A stretch of DNA of 64,000 bases from Clostridiales bacterium 38-18 (GCA_001897605.1 MKTL01000002.1:302683-366682); one strand, 5' to 3'; shown: positions 25,969-35,026, counted from the stretch's first letter. Made by a program: numbers and translations. Notes: generated from the letters alone by a model not told the origin.

Positions 25969-26966
25969 ATTAAATTCCTTTCCAACATCGTTTCAGCGAT
26001 TTGAATCGCATTAGTTGCCGCTCCTTTGCGAATGTTATCAGCTACAATCCAAAGGTTAATGCCATTATCGGTGCTTTCATCTCTTCGAATACGTCCTACA
26101 TAAACAGGATCTGTGCCAGTTGCAGACGCCGCTAATGGGTATAAGCTGTTTTTTGGATCATCTTGTAACACGATACCAGGCGCTTCTGCCAAACATTTTT
26201 TCACATCTGCAATATCAAATGCAGATTTTAACTCAATGTTCACAGATTCACTGTGGCTGTTGAAAATAGGAACTCTTACTGCAGTTGCAGTAACTTTAAG
26301 AGAATCATCTGAGAGAATTTTTTTCGTCTCGTTGATCATTTTCATTTCTTCTTTAGTATAACCATTCTCTAAGAACACATCGATTTGAGGCAAACAGTTA
26401 CCCGCTATCGGATGTGGGTAGCAAGAAAGTGGATTATTGCCTTTAAGACCTTCTTCAAGGTCGTAAACGCCTTTAACCCCAGAACCTGAAACGGCTTGAT
26501 AAGTAGAGTAAACAACTCTTTCAATACCGTATTTTTCATAAAGTGGTTTTAAGACGACCATTGCTTGAATCGTAGAACAGTTGGGATTAGCAATGATGTT
26601 ATTGTGAGTAGAAAGTGCCTCCGGATTGACTTCTGGAACGACGAGTGGTACTGTAGGGTCCATTCGCCAAGCACTTGAATTGTCTATGACGACTACGCCC
26701 TTTGAAGCTGCAATAGGCGCGAAAACTTCACTGATGTCACCACCAGCGGAAAATAGGGCAATATCAATGTCTTTATCAAAAGAAGCTTCAGTTAATTCTT
26801 CTACGACATATTCCTTACCTTTACATACGACCACTTCACCAGCTGATTTTTTAGAGGCAAAACAGTAGAGCTGGTCAAATGGAAAATCTCTGTCTTCAAG
26901 AACTTTTAAAAAAGTTCTACCAACCATTCCTGTTGCACCCACAACAGCCAAATTGATCTTTTTCAT
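25965..26966 (-). CDS. asd: Aspartate-semialdehyde dehydrogenase
   Basis: 333 residues; TAGGAGG before the ATG. NADP-binding GATGMVGRTF (10-19), active-site Cys130 in NPNCSTIQ, and the base His238 in RVPIFNSHSE. It makes aspartate semialdehyde from aspartyl phosphate for lysine, threonine and methionine synthesis. First gene of the asd-dapA-dapB-dapH run. No lysine riboswitch is visible upstream; a 5-bp inverted repeat ATTGG-TTC-CCAAT lies at 27086-27098 next to a minus-strand TATAAT. Confidence 0.96.
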   Translation of the reverse strand: MKKINLAVVGATGMVGRTFLKVLEDRDFPFDQLYCFASKKSAGEVVVCKGKEYVVEELTEASFDKDIDIALFSAGGDISEVFAPIAASKGVVVIDNSSAWRMDPTVPLVVPEVNPEALSTHNNIIANPNCSTIQAMVVLKPLYEKYGIERVVYSTYQAVSGSGVKGVYDLEEGLKGNNPLSCYPHPIAGNCLPQIDVFLENGYTKEEMKMINETKKILSDDSLKVTATAVRVPIFNSHSESVNIELKSAFDIADVKKCLAEAPGIVLQDDPKNSLYPLAASATGTDPVYVGRIRRDESTDNGINLWIVADNIRKGAATNAIQIAETMLERNLI

Positions 26967-27196
26967 GAAAAAACCTCCTAAATATAATTGTTTTAATTAG
27001 TTAACAGAGCTAACCTTGAATACTTAAACCATATCATATAGAATATAATAATGATTGACACTAAAGTGATGTCCAAAGTTGGGTGATTGGTTCCCAATTA
27101 TATTGTATACATGCAGGCTTTTGGATAATTATATATATACTATCACTCTGAATTTGTAACGTCAATAATAAAAATAATGTTATATGAGGTGAAAAA

Positions 27197-28345
27197 ATGG
27201 ACTTGATGACTTTAAAAAACCAGATAATTGAAGACCGCACAGCTTTACATCAGATTCCAGAAGTGGGATTTGAAGAATATAAGACACATGAATATTTAAA
27301 AGAGACGCTTATAAAATTAGGCATCGAGTTTGAAGTTGTAGCAAAGACGGGGATCGTCGCTTTTCTTAAAGGCGTATCGCCCACCCAAACAATTGCCTTT
27401 AGAACAGATATAGATGGTTTAACCGTAACCGAAGAAAGTGATTTTAAGCTTCATTCAACTCATGAAGGGCATATGCATGCCTGTGGACATGATGGTCACA
27501 TGGCTATGATGCTTGGACTTGCTAGGGCTCTGAGTTTACCTGAGGTAAAGCTGGTTGACAATGTTTTATTAATCTTTCAGCCTGCTGAGGAAGGTCCTGG
27601 AGGCGCAGAGGTTATCGTTAACAATGGCATTTTAGACAAATATAATGTCTCAGAAATCTATGGTATTCACGTTTTCCCACAGGTGATGCAGGGTAAAATC
27701 GGTCTGTGCCCAGGTCCAATGATGGCGATGACGGGTGAGTTTGATCTTGATATATTAGGCATCAGTGCACATGGTGCAATGCCACATACAGGAATAGATG
27801 CTGCAGTAATTGCTAGTGAGGTCATTTTAGGCTTACAAACCATCGTCAGTCGAAACATTAGCCCGATACAGCCTGCAGTGTTAACCGTAGGCAAGGTTGA
27901 AATCGGTGAAAGACGCAATATTATCGCTGGTAAAGCGAGGCTTGAGGGGACTATTAGAGCTTTTGATAAAAATGTGTATCATTTGGTTAAATCAAGAATG
28001 TCTCAATATCTAAAAGGCATTGAAATCGCATATGGGATAACAATTAAGGTAGTATTTAGAGACATGTACCCACCAGTAGTCAATGATCATAAATTGTTTA
28101 CCGAGTTTATGACCTATCATGGCGACATCTGTGAGGAAATAGAGCCACAAACGATCAGTGAAGATTTTTCATATTATCAAGAAAAGGTACCGGGCTTATT
28201 TTTCTTTGTAGGTACTTATAATGAAGAAAGAGGTTATGTGCATCCACTTCATAGTTCAAAATTCAATTTTGACAATGAGATTATGATGACGGGGCTAAAG
28301 GCTTACATGAACATACTAACTTATAAAGGTAGCATTCAATACTAA
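27197..28345 (+). CDS. M20D amidohydrolase, likely N-acetyldiaminopimelate deacetylase
   Basis: 382 residues; GAGGTG before the ATG. M20D metal-binding motifs: RTDIDGL, MHACGHDGH (C96, H98, H101), FQPAEEGPGG with the catalytic Glu pair (about 131-132), and IHVFPQ. The family includes hippurate hydrolases, amino-acid deacetylases and the YkuR deacetylase of the acetyl-DAP route. The divergent neighbour is the asd-dap cluster with dapH, and in Bacillus ykuR sits next to dapH, so a role in releasing acetate from N-acetyl-LL-DAP is the best guess. A general aminoacylase is the alternative. Confidence 0.8.
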   Translation: MDLMTLKNQIIEDRTALHQIPEVGFEEYKTHEYLKETLIKLGIEFEVVAKTGIVAFLKGVSPTQTIAFRTDIDGLTVTEESDFKLHSTHEGHMHACGHDGHMAMMLGLARALSLPEVKLVDNVLLIFQPAEEGPGGAEVIVNNGILDKYNVSEIYGIHVFPQVMQGKIGLCPGPMMAMTGEFDLDILGISAHGAMPHTGIDAAVIASEVILGLQTIVSRNISPIQPAVLTVGKVEIGERRNIIAGKARLEGTIRAFDKNVYHLVKSRMSQYLKGIEIAYGITIKVVFRDMYPPVVNDHKLFTEFMTYHGDICEEIEPQTISEDFSYYQEKVPGLFFFVGTYNEERGYVHPLHSSKFNFDNEIMMTGLKAYMNILTYKGSIQY

Positions 28346-28378
28346 TAGTCGACTGACTCTAAACTGATAGGAGGACGT

Positions 28379-29308
28379 ATGATTGAACAAGAGCAAATGG
28401 AAACTAGAAATCAACTTACTATATCTGAAGCCAATACTTTTTTTATCATTTTAGCAGTTCTATTTTTAACAATAGGTGGATATGTTCAGTCAAGAGAGCT
28501 AATATCAGGACTACTGATTACTGAGTTTGGCATAATGGCACTTCCAATACTCATCTATACAGCAATTAGAAAAAAATCAGTCAAAGAAATTTTTAAATTT
28601 AGAAAACTCCAGCTAAAGACAATCCCTAAGATTATCGTTCTGGCAGCCTTGATGCTGCCTGCAGTGGCAGTCGCAAATTTGGTCACCATTTTTATTATTG
28701 AGTTACTTGGTGAGTCGATAGTTTCACCTGTACCAACTGCAAGTAGCCCTTCTGAATTTTTACTTTTATTTGCAGTCATAGCAGGTTCGGCGGGAATTTG
28801 TGAAGAATTGTTTTTTAGAGGCGCAATTTTGAACGCTTTTGAGTCAGATCTAGGCAAAAAGTGGGGTGCAATTTTTAGCGGATTGTTATTTGGAATTTTT
28901 CATTTTAATCCACAGAATCTTTTTGGTCCAATTTTACTCGGAATCATGTTTGCTTATTTGGTTCAATTGACTGGCTCTATATTTGCAGGCGTGATTGCTC
29001 ACATAACTAATAATGGCCTAGCTGTAACTTTGGGATATGTCAACAATCTTTTTAGCACTGTAGACACATCTTCCTCAGGTGTGACACTGAATTCGCCAAG
29101 TGCTTTAATAGCAGTTATGGGCTTTTATTTAATGGTGGCGTTTGTCTGTCTTATTGGAATAAGAGCTGTACTTAGGAGTCTGAGAAAGCAATATTCTGTT
29201 ACAAAGCTTTGGGTTGATGAGCCGTTAACACTTAAATTCAAACACTATTTACCAATTGCATTATCATTGGTGATTTATGCATTGGTGATTAAGTTAGCTT
29301 ATTTTTAG
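28379..29308 (+). CDS. CPBP family intramembrane metalloprotease
   Basis: 309 residues; AGGAGG before the ATG. About eight transmembrane helices. The Abi/CAAX-protease motifs are EELFFRG (about 142-148), FGIFHFNPQN and AHITNNG, providing the Glu and His ligands. Members cleave membrane or peptide substrates, including bacteriocin immunity functions in some species. It starts a likely operon with the methyltransferase 8 nt downstream. Substrate unknown. Confidence 0.88.
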   Translation: MIEQEQMETRNQLTISEANTFFIILAVLFLTIGGYVQSRELISGLLITEFGIMALPILIYTAIRKKSVKEIFKFRKLQLKTIPKIIVLAALMLPAVAVANLVTIFIIELLGESIVSPVPTASSPSEFLLLFAVIAGSAGICEELFFRGAILNAFESDLGKKWGAIFSGLLFGIFHFNPQNLFGPILLGIMFAYLVQLTGSIFAGVIAHITNNGLAVTLGYVNNLFSTVDTSSSGVTLNSPSALIAVMGFYLMVAFVCLIGIRAVLRSLRKQYSVTKLWVDEPLTLKFKHYLPIALSLVIYALVIKLAYF

Positions 29309-29316
29309 AGGTAATT

Positions 29317-30057
29317 ATGGAAATCTATCAAACCTTTGCATCGGTCTATGATAAGATGCAATATGATGTCAATTATCCTTTTTGGATAGAGAAATTGGAC
29401 AGCTATATAAAAAAGCATAACCCAGCGTCTAAGCAGGTTTTAGAGCTTGCTTGTGGCACTGGCACAATAGGAATTGGTCTGTCAAAGAAGGGGTATATCT
29501 GTGATGGGGTTGATATATCAGAGGATATGTTAACCGTGGCACAGGCAAAAGCCTACGATGCTGGAGTTAAAATGAAATTTTTTAACCAAAACATGACAGA
29601 ATTTTTTACAAAAAGAAAGTATGATATGATATGTTGCATGTGCGATGGCATGAACTATTTAACAGACAATGATCAAATCATACAAACATTTGAAAGAATG
29701 GAGATGCATCTCAATGACAATGGCATTGTGATCTTTGATCTGTCCTCTGGCTATAAGCTCGAGCATGTTATTGGCAATCATACTTTTGCTGAAACCTTTG
29801 AAACAGAAGCTTATATTTGGGAAAATGAGTTTGATACGGTTTCAAGGCGATTGAGTTTTAATCTAACACTTTTTGTTGAAGAGGATGGCGTCTATTATAG
29901 AGAAGAAGAGCATCACATACAAAGAGCATATGAAATTGAAGAAATCAAGTCTTTAATACCAGATCAGCTTGAGCTAATAGAGATCTTAGATGGTGATACC
30001 TTTGAAAGTGTTAAGGATCAATCACATCGAATTTGTTTTATATTAAAGAAGAAATAA
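29317..30057 (+). CDS. SAM-dependent methyltransferase
   Basis: 246 residues; GAGGT precedes the ATG. Class I Rossmann methyltransferase: the SAM motif I is VLELACGTGTIGIGLSKKGY (about 40-59), followed by the acidic DGVDIS strand end and a YDMICCMCDGMNYL motif-IV region. The substrate cannot be told. It lies between the CPBP protease and Hsp33 genes with little space, so it is probably co-transcribed with them. Confidence 0.85.
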   Translation: MEIYQTFASVYDKMQYDVNYPFWIEKLDSYIKKHNPASKQVLELACGTGTIGIGLSKKGYICDGVDISEDMLTVAQAKAYDAGVKMKFFNQNMTEFFTKRKYDMICCMCDGMNYLTDNDQIIQTFERMEMHLNDNGIVIFDLSSGYKLEHVIGNHTFAETFETEAYIWENEFDTVSRRLSFNLTLFVEEDGVYYREEEHHIQRAYEIEEIKSLIPDQLELIEILDGDTFESVKDQSHRICFILKKK

Positions 30058-30068
30058 TTGGAGGTAAT

Positions 30069-30962
30069 ATGAAAGGCACATTAATAACTGGCTTAACAAA
30101 TAATCATGAGGTCAGAATTTATATTTCACAAACAACAGATATGGTTGAGGCTGCAAGAGCGACTCATGATTTATCACCAGTGTCGACTGCTGCTTTAGGT
30201 AGGATGTTATCAGCGACCGTGATGATGGGCATGATGAGCAAAATCGATAAAGAAAAAATCACCGTGCAAATAAGGGGCAATAATGAAATTCGTCAAATGG
30301 TTGCAGTTGCTGATACACATGGTAATGTTAAAGCCTATACCAGCGATCCTCAGGCACCGACGCTTCTTGATGATCAGGGTAGATTAAGTGTGGGTCAAGC
30401 TGTTGGAACAGATGGACAATTAATCGTAATAAGAGATATTGGAATGAAAGAACCTTTTATTGGACAAATCAATTTGGTTTCAGGTGAAATCGCTGAAGAT
30501 GTGGCTCAATATTTTAGTCAATCTGAGCAGCTTGCTACGGCAGTTGCTTTAGGGGTTAGCTTTGGTAACGACGCACATGTTAATTATGCTGGTGGCTTTA
30601 TCGTTCAGCTTTTGCCAGAGGCATCTGAAGAAACCATAGATCAGCTTGAAGCCAACCTTCAAGGTATGATGCCTTTGACCCATCTTTTTGAGGAAGGTCT
30701 AACGATTGAGCAAATTGCGAACCAAGTGCTCGCGGGTCTTGGCTTAGTAGAGCTTGAAACCTATGAATTAAGATATAATTGCGATTGTTCTAGAGAAAAA
30801 ATGGAAATGGGTTTAATGAGCCTTGGCAAGAAAGAGATTGACGCAATTATTGAGGAAGATCATGGCGCAGAGCTGGTATGCCATTTTTGTAATAAAAAAT
30901 ATCACTTTGATGAAACTGAACTAAGAAATCTACAAACTGTCCATACTGAGCATTTGTCTTAA
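30069..30962 (+). CDS. hslO: 33-kDa redox-regulated chaperone Hsp33
   Basis: 297 residues from ATG 30069 with TTGGAGG just upstream; a longer frame from 30033 overlaps the previous gene and lacks an SD. The C-terminal zinc switch has C238-x-C240 and C271-x-x-C274. Under oxidative stress these cysteines form disulfides and activate holdase function. The N-terminal GTLITGLTNNHEVRIYI and ATHDLSPVSTAALGR blocks are typical. The stop codon directly abuts the next start. Confidence 0.96.
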   Translation: MKGTLITGLTNNHEVRIYISQTTDMVEAARATHDLSPVSTAALGRMLSATVMMGMMSKIDKEKITVQIRGNNEIRQMVAVADTHGNVKAYTSDPQAPTLLDDQGRLSVGQAVGTDGQLIVIRDIGMKEPFIGQINLVSGEIAEDVAQYFSQSEQLATAVALGVSFGNDAHVNYAGGFIVQLLPEASEETIDQLEANLQGMMPLTHLFEEGLTIEQIANQVLAGLGLVELETYELRYNCDCSREKMEMGLMSLGKKEIDAIIEEDHGAELVCHFCNKKYHFDETELRNLQTVHTEHLS

Positions 30963-31706
30963 ATGCAACTGGTGTTCTTAAATAGGGATATTGTCCAGAT
31001 GGTCAAGCAAAATAACGCTTTAATGACCCTTTTTAAAAAACAACAAATTGAATTGTTTGAGATACCACATCTTCCTAATGTTGACGATAGAGTTTCAGGA
31101 CATGTGGATTTAGGATTATATACAGAGACTGAGATTATTCTGCTAGAACCCAATCTATATGAGTTGATCGGGGCTAAATTAGAGGCAATTATTGATGCCA
31201 ATAAACCAAAGTCTAAAGTGCTTAAGGTCATAAGGGGTAGCCATTACTTGAATGAAACATATCCACATGATGCGAGATACAATATCTTAAGTGTAGGGCA
31301 GCAATGTTTTCATAGGTTAGATATTACCGATGTGCAAATCCTAAAACACACCACAAAGCATTTCGTGCATATAAATCAAGGCTATGCAAGATGTAGTGCG
31401 CTTCCGGTAGGCGATCATGCTGCTATAACATCTGATCAAGGTGTTGCAAAAGTTATGAAAGAGCACAGCATTGAGGTACTTCTTATAAAAGAAGGACACA
31501 TAGAATTAGAAGGATTTAAGAATGGTTTTATAGGCGGCGTGGGTGGTAGTGCGGGCTCGCTTATGTTAATTGCTGGCCAGCTAAAGAGCCATCCAGATGG
31601 AGACCGAATTGAAGCTTTTATTAAGGATAGAGGCTTTCAAATTATTGAACTATTTAATGGGCCACTACTAGATATTGGTTCGATATTATCTTGTAATATG
31701 AGGTGA
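30963..31706 (+). CDS. DUF6873-type GME-fold protein
   Basis: 247 residues. The ATG follows the hslO stop without a single spacer base and has no clear SD, so translation probably depends on coupling. The GYARCSALPVGDHAAITSD and GFIGGVGGSAGSLMLIAGQL segments resemble the repeated blades of guanidino-modifying (GME) enzymes, and I recognise the layout as the DUF6873 group. The usual catalytic cysteine near the C-terminus is not obvious; the tail does have a Cys (SCNMR). Function unknown; arginine-related chemistry is only a fold-based guess. Confidence 0.65.
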   Translation: MQLVFLNRDIVQMVKQNNALMTLFKKQQIELFEIPHLPNVDDRVSGHVDLGLYTETEIILLEPNLYELIGAKLEAIIDANKPKSKVLKVIRGSHYLNETYPHDARYNILSVGQQCFHRLDITDVQILKHTTKHFVHINQGYARCSALPVGDHAAITSDQGVAKVMKEHSIEVLLIKEGHIELEGFKNGFIGGVGGSAGSLMLIAGQLKSHPDGDRIEAFIKDRGFQIIELFNGPLLDIGSILSCNMR

Positions 31707-31710
31707 CAAA

Positions 31711-32307
31711 ATGAAGCTATTAATCTTAGCCGTCATCGGCGCACTTATTGGTTGGATGACAAATGTGATTGCAATTAAACTCATGTTTAGACCGATTAAT
31801 CCGATTGGCATAAAAGGAACCCCCTTTGTTCTGCAAGGGTTAATTCCGAAGAGAAAAGCGGACATCGCAAAGTCGATAGGTGAGGTGATCAATGATGAGT
31901 TGATCTCTATGGAAGCCATCGTAGATAAAGTGATTGAGGATATGGATAAAAAAGCTGTTGTTGCCATGATCAAATCAAAAATCGTAGCAATTGCTAATGA
32001 GAAAATGCCTTCAATTGTACCATCTATGTTTAAAGGTATGATTATACAAAACATCGAGTCAATGATAGAGGAAAATGGAGAATCTATTGTCGTGGAACTA
32101 GGCGAGCAATTGAGTCACAAGGCCATTGATAGCATTGATATCAGCAAAATGGTCGAGGATCAAATCAACGCCTATGATTTTGAAAAAATCGAACAAATGA
32201 CTCTCAAAATTGCGAGTAATGAACTTAAACATATTGAAATCCTTGGCGGTATCATTGGTTTTTTTATTGGACTAATTCAAGGATTATTTGTTTTGTATGT
32301 CTTATAA
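31711..32307 (+). CDS. DUF445 family membrane protein
   Basis: 198 residues; GAGGTGA overlapping the previous stop serves as SD. The N-terminal helix GALIGWMTNVIAIKLMFRP is the hallmark of DUF445 (B. subtilis YheB-type); a C-terminal helix (GGIIGFFIGLIQGLFVLYVL) closes it, with a helical amphipathic middle. Shorter than many DUF445 proteins, which are often near 375 residues, so this is the compact form. Last gene before the thrS promoter. Function unknown. Confidence 0.8.
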   Translation: MKLLILAVIGALIGWMTNVIAIKLMFRPINPIGIKGTPFVLQGLIPKRKADIAKSIGEVINDELISMEAIVDKVIEDMDKKAVVAMIKSKIVAIANEKMPSIVPSMFKGMIIQNIESMIEENGESIVVELGEQLSHKAIDSIDISKMVEDQINAYDFEKIEQMTLKIASNELKHIEILGGIIGFFIGLIQGLFVLYVL

Positions 32308-32380
32308 ATGGATATAAACCATATATGTGATAGAATCCAATAAATGAAGCTAGGGTATAAAGAATCAAAATAGAATCATA

Positions 32381-32409
32381 TTGACATTTTTTTAGAGTTG
32401 GGCTATCAT
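32381..32409 (+). promoter_or_regulatory. Promoter of the thrS leader, TTGACA-17-TATCAT
   Basis: A perfect -35 and ideal spacing. Transcription should start near 32416, at the beginning of the T-box leader. Confidence 0.82.
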
Positions 32410-32415
32410 AGGGTT

Positions 32416-32655
32416 AATATGTAGGCAATGATAAAGAAGAGTACCGAGTAGAAGACTTTTAGAGAGTTTGCTCCATGGCTGAAAGAGCAGATAAGAGACC
32501 TATTAGGGAAAACTAACTTTTAGCTCAATACGATTAGATAATCGAAAGTATTGCGACACACCGCGTTAAGGTGATTAGAGTGGCTCATTTGAGCTATTAG
32601 GGTGGAACCGCGATTAACCTCGTCCCTAGCGTATGCTAGTGATGAGGTTTTTATT
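32416..32655 (+). promoter_or_regulatory. T-box leader, threonine-type (thrS)
   Basis: Stem I with AGAGAGTTTGCTCC...GCTGAAAGAGCAG; probable specifier ACC at 32498-32500 (context AAGAG-ACC-TATTAG), a threonine codon. T-box core AGGGTGGAACCGCG near 32599-32612; terminator AACCTCGT...GATGAGGTT followed by TTTATTTT. Confidence 0.9.
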
Positions 32656-32657
32656 TT

Positions 32658-32718
32658 GCCACAATTAAGTCTGTGGTAAAACCTAATGGCTCGGTGCCTG
32701 AAGTATTATATTTTTTTA
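32658..32718 (+). repeat. Post-terminator repeat element, copy B (upstream of thrS)
   Basis: GCCACAA...TGTGGTAAAA with a 5-bp CCACA/TGTGG hairpin. The first half matches copy C well; the second half (TAAAACCTAATGGCTCGGTGC) is diverged. Confidence 0.6.
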
Positions 32719-32795
32719 AAACAATTAAAGCGAAAAATCTAGTAGAAAATTCCTATCAAATGGAACATTAGATAATAAAACAAAGGAGGGTATTT

Positions 32796-34730
32796 ATGGT
32801 TAAAGTAACATTGAAGGACGGCTCAGTTAGAGAAGTGCCAAAAGGATCAAGTGTTTATGATGTTGCAGCGTCTATTTCAGGCAGACTTGCGAAGGAAGCA
32901 GTTGTAGGATCGGTGAATGGCAAAACCGTAGATTTATTTTATAAGATAGAGGATGATTGTGAACTGAGCATCTTTAAGTTTGAAGACTCTGAAGGGGCAC
33001 ACGCTTTTAGACACACGAGCTCACATATCATGGCGCAAGCGGTCAAAAGATTATTCCCAGATACTAAGCTGGCGATAGGACCTGCGATCGATAATGGCTT
33101 TTACTATGACTTCGATACAGATCATAAATTTGTGCCAGAAGATTTAGAAAAGATTGAAGCAGAAATGCAAAAAATCATCAAAGAGGACCTAAAACTAGAA
33201 AGATTTGAACTTCCTAGAGATGAAGCAATTAAATTTATGGCAGAGAAGGGTGAGAACTACAAGGTAGAGCTGATCAATGATCTTCCTGAGGACGCGATTA
33301 TTTCTTTTTATAGACAGGGTGAATTCGTAGACCTTTGTGCAGGATGTCACGTTCCAACAACAAAAGATGTTAAGAGCATTAAGTTATTATCACTCGCTGG
33401 TGCATACTGGAGAGGCAATGAAAATAATAAAATGCTTCAAAGAATCTATGGTACTTCATTCCCTAAAGCATCTTTATTAGAGGCTTATCTCCAAATGTTA
33501 GAAGAAGCAAAAAAACGTGACCATAGAAAACTAGGTAAAGAGTTAGGTTTATTCTCTTTAATGGAAGAAGGTCCAGGATTCCCATTTATGTTACCTAAAG
33601 GTATGGTGGTAAAAAATAACCTTCTTAAATACTGGAGAGAAGTGCACGATAGAGCAAACTATGTAGAGATAGAAACACCAATTATGCTCAATAGACACCT
33701 TTGGGAAACATCAGGTCACTGGTTCCATTACAAGGATAATATGTATGCGCTTCAAATTGACGAAGAGGATTTCGCAGTTAAACCAATGAACTGCCCAGGT
33801 TGTATGTTAGTGTATAAAACTGAGCTACGCTCTTATAAGGATCTTCCTATAAGAATGGCAGAAATCGGTAGAGTACACCGTCATGAGCTTTCAGGAGCAC
33901 TTCATGGTTTGATGCGTGTAAGAGCATTTACACAAGATGATGCGCATATCTTCATGTTACCAGAGCAAATCAAGGATGAAATCATCGGTGTGGTTAACTT
34001 AATCGATGAAGTCTATAAAACTTTTGGTTTCAGCTATCATGTAGAGCTTTCTACAAGACCAGAAAAATCAATGGGTAGTGATGAAGATTGGCAATTGGCT
34101 GAAGATTCATTGGTAGAGGCTCTAACTTCATTAGGTATCAACTATAAACTAAACCCTGGTGATGGCGCATTCTATGGTCCTAAAATCGACTTCCATTTAA
34201 CTGACTGTTTAGGTAGAACTTGGCAATGTGGTACAATTCAGTTAGATATGCAAATGCCACAACGCTTTGAACTTTCTTACATCGGTAAAGATGGTGAGAA
34301 GCATAGACCAATTATGATTCATAGAGTTGCATTTGGCTCGATTGAACGTTTCCTAGGGATCTTAATCGAAGAATATGCAGGTAAATTCCCTTCTTGGTTA
34401 GCACCTGTTCAAGTTAAACTTCTTACAATTGCAGATCGTCATATTCCATATGCTAAAGAAGTTGCAGATAAGCTTGCTGCAAGTGGTATAAGAGTTGAAA
34501 TCGATGATCGTGCAGAGAAGATTGGCTATAAAATAAGAGAAGCGCAGCTTGCCAAAAGTCCGTACATGTTAATTGTAGGTGATAAAGAAGCAGAGCTAGG
34601 TCAAGTTGCTGTTCGTTCAAGAGATATTGGTGAACTTGGAAGTATTGAACTAGATGCATTTATATCTAAAGTAGTTGAAGAAATTGCTGAGAGATCTTTG
34701 CAAACAAAATTTGAAAAAGTTCAGCAATAG
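32796..34730 (+). CDS. thrS: Threonyl-tRNA synthetase
   Basis: 644 residues; AAGGAGG before the ATG. N-terminal TGS domain (1-60), the editing domain with HTSSHIMAQA and a CAGCHVP element, then the class II catalytic core with MNCPGCM and the RVHRHELSGALHGLMRVRAFTQDDAHIF run of motif 2, and motif 3 near HRVAFGSIERFLGIL. The C-terminal anticodon-binding domain ends it. Controlled by the Thr T-box. The infC promoter begins 3 nt after the stop. Confidence 0.98.
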   Translation: MVKVTLKDGSVREVPKGSSVYDVAASISGRLAKEAVVGSVNGKTVDLFYKIEDDCELSIFKFEDSEGAHAFRHTSSHIMAQAVKRLFPDTKLAIGPAIDNGFYYDFDTDHKFVPEDLEKIEAEMQKIIKEDLKLERFELPRDEAIKFMAEKGENYKVELINDLPEDAIISFYRQGEFVDLCAGCHVPTTKDVKSIKLLSLAGAYWRGNENNKMLQRIYGTSFPKASLLEAYLQMLEEAKKRDHRKLGKELGLFSLMEEGPGFPFMLPKGMVVKNNLLKYWREVHDRANYVEIETPIMLNRHLWETSGHWFHYKDNMYALQIDEEDFAVKPMNCPGCMLVYKTELRSYKDLPIRMAEIGRVHRHELSGALHGLMRVRAFTQDDAHIFMLPEQIKDEIIGVVNLIDEVYKTFGFSYHVELSTRPEKSMGSDEDWQLAEDSLVEALTSLGINYKLNPGDGAFYGPKIDFHLTDCLGRTWQCGTIQLDMQMPQRFELSYIGKDGEKHRPIMIHRVAFGSIERFLGILIEEYAGKFPSWLAPVQVKLLTIADRHIPYAKEVADKLAASGIRVEIDDRAEKIGYKIREAQLAKSPYMLIVGDKEAELGQVAVRSRDIGELGSIELDAFISKVVEEIAERSLQTKFEKVQQ

Positions 34731-34732
34731 GG

Positions 34733-34761
34733 TTGACAGACTAAGACGAACATGATATATT
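34733..34761 (+). promoter_or_regulatory. Promoter of infC-rpmI-rplT, TTGACA-17-TATATT
   Basis: A perfect -35 three bases after the thrS stop codon and ideal spacing to a good -10. Confidence 0.82.
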
Positions 34762-34767
34762 AATTGA

Positions 34768-34880
34768 GGTTAACAAGTAGAAGTCCGCTTCTCACCATAT
34801 AACTACGCGTTCATATGGTTCATGTATTCTCATTTTATTTGAGTTATTACGGCGGATATTCTTATCCGCCGTTTTTTTTT
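34768..34880 (+). promoter_or_regulatory. infC-rpmI-rplT leader with attenuator (L20-leader type)
   Basis: The GAAGTCCGCTTCTCACC segment near 34782-34798 is typical of Firmicutes infC leaders that sense ribosomal protein L20. It ends in a strong hairpin CGGCGGATA-TTCT-TATCCGCCG (34850-34871) and nine T's. Excess L20 is known to stop read-through in such leaders. The sensor assignment is from family knowledge. Confidence 0.75.
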
Positions 34881-34881
34881 T

Positions 34882-34935
34882 AGCCACAATCTAGCTTGTG
34901 GTAAAATCTGAGGGGTCGATGCTCGAAGATTTTTA
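34882..34935 (+). repeat. Post-terminator repeat element, copy C (upstream of infC), best-formed copy
   Basis: AGCCACAA-TCTAG-CTTGTGGT gives a perfect CCACAA/TTGTGG hairpin; then AAAATCT...AGATTTT closes a second stem around GAGGGGTCGATGCTCGA. It begins one base after the attenuator's T-run. Confidence 0.7.
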
Positions 34936-35026
34936 TTGCAATCTAGTACAACAACCGTAAGAAATTCGATGCAGCGATGCTGCGTCTCACTTATAGTTTC
35001 TTATAATACAATAGGGGGTGTATCTT

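Noticed and set aside
26967-27196. Lysine riboswitch ahead of asd
   Set aside because: The conserved lysine-riboswitch core motifs could not be found on the minus strand; the region is mostly AT-rich.
35018-35026. GTG start for infC
   Set aside because: It overlaps the GGGGG ribosome-binding site, while ATT 35027 is correctly spaced and fits the known IF-3 start habit.
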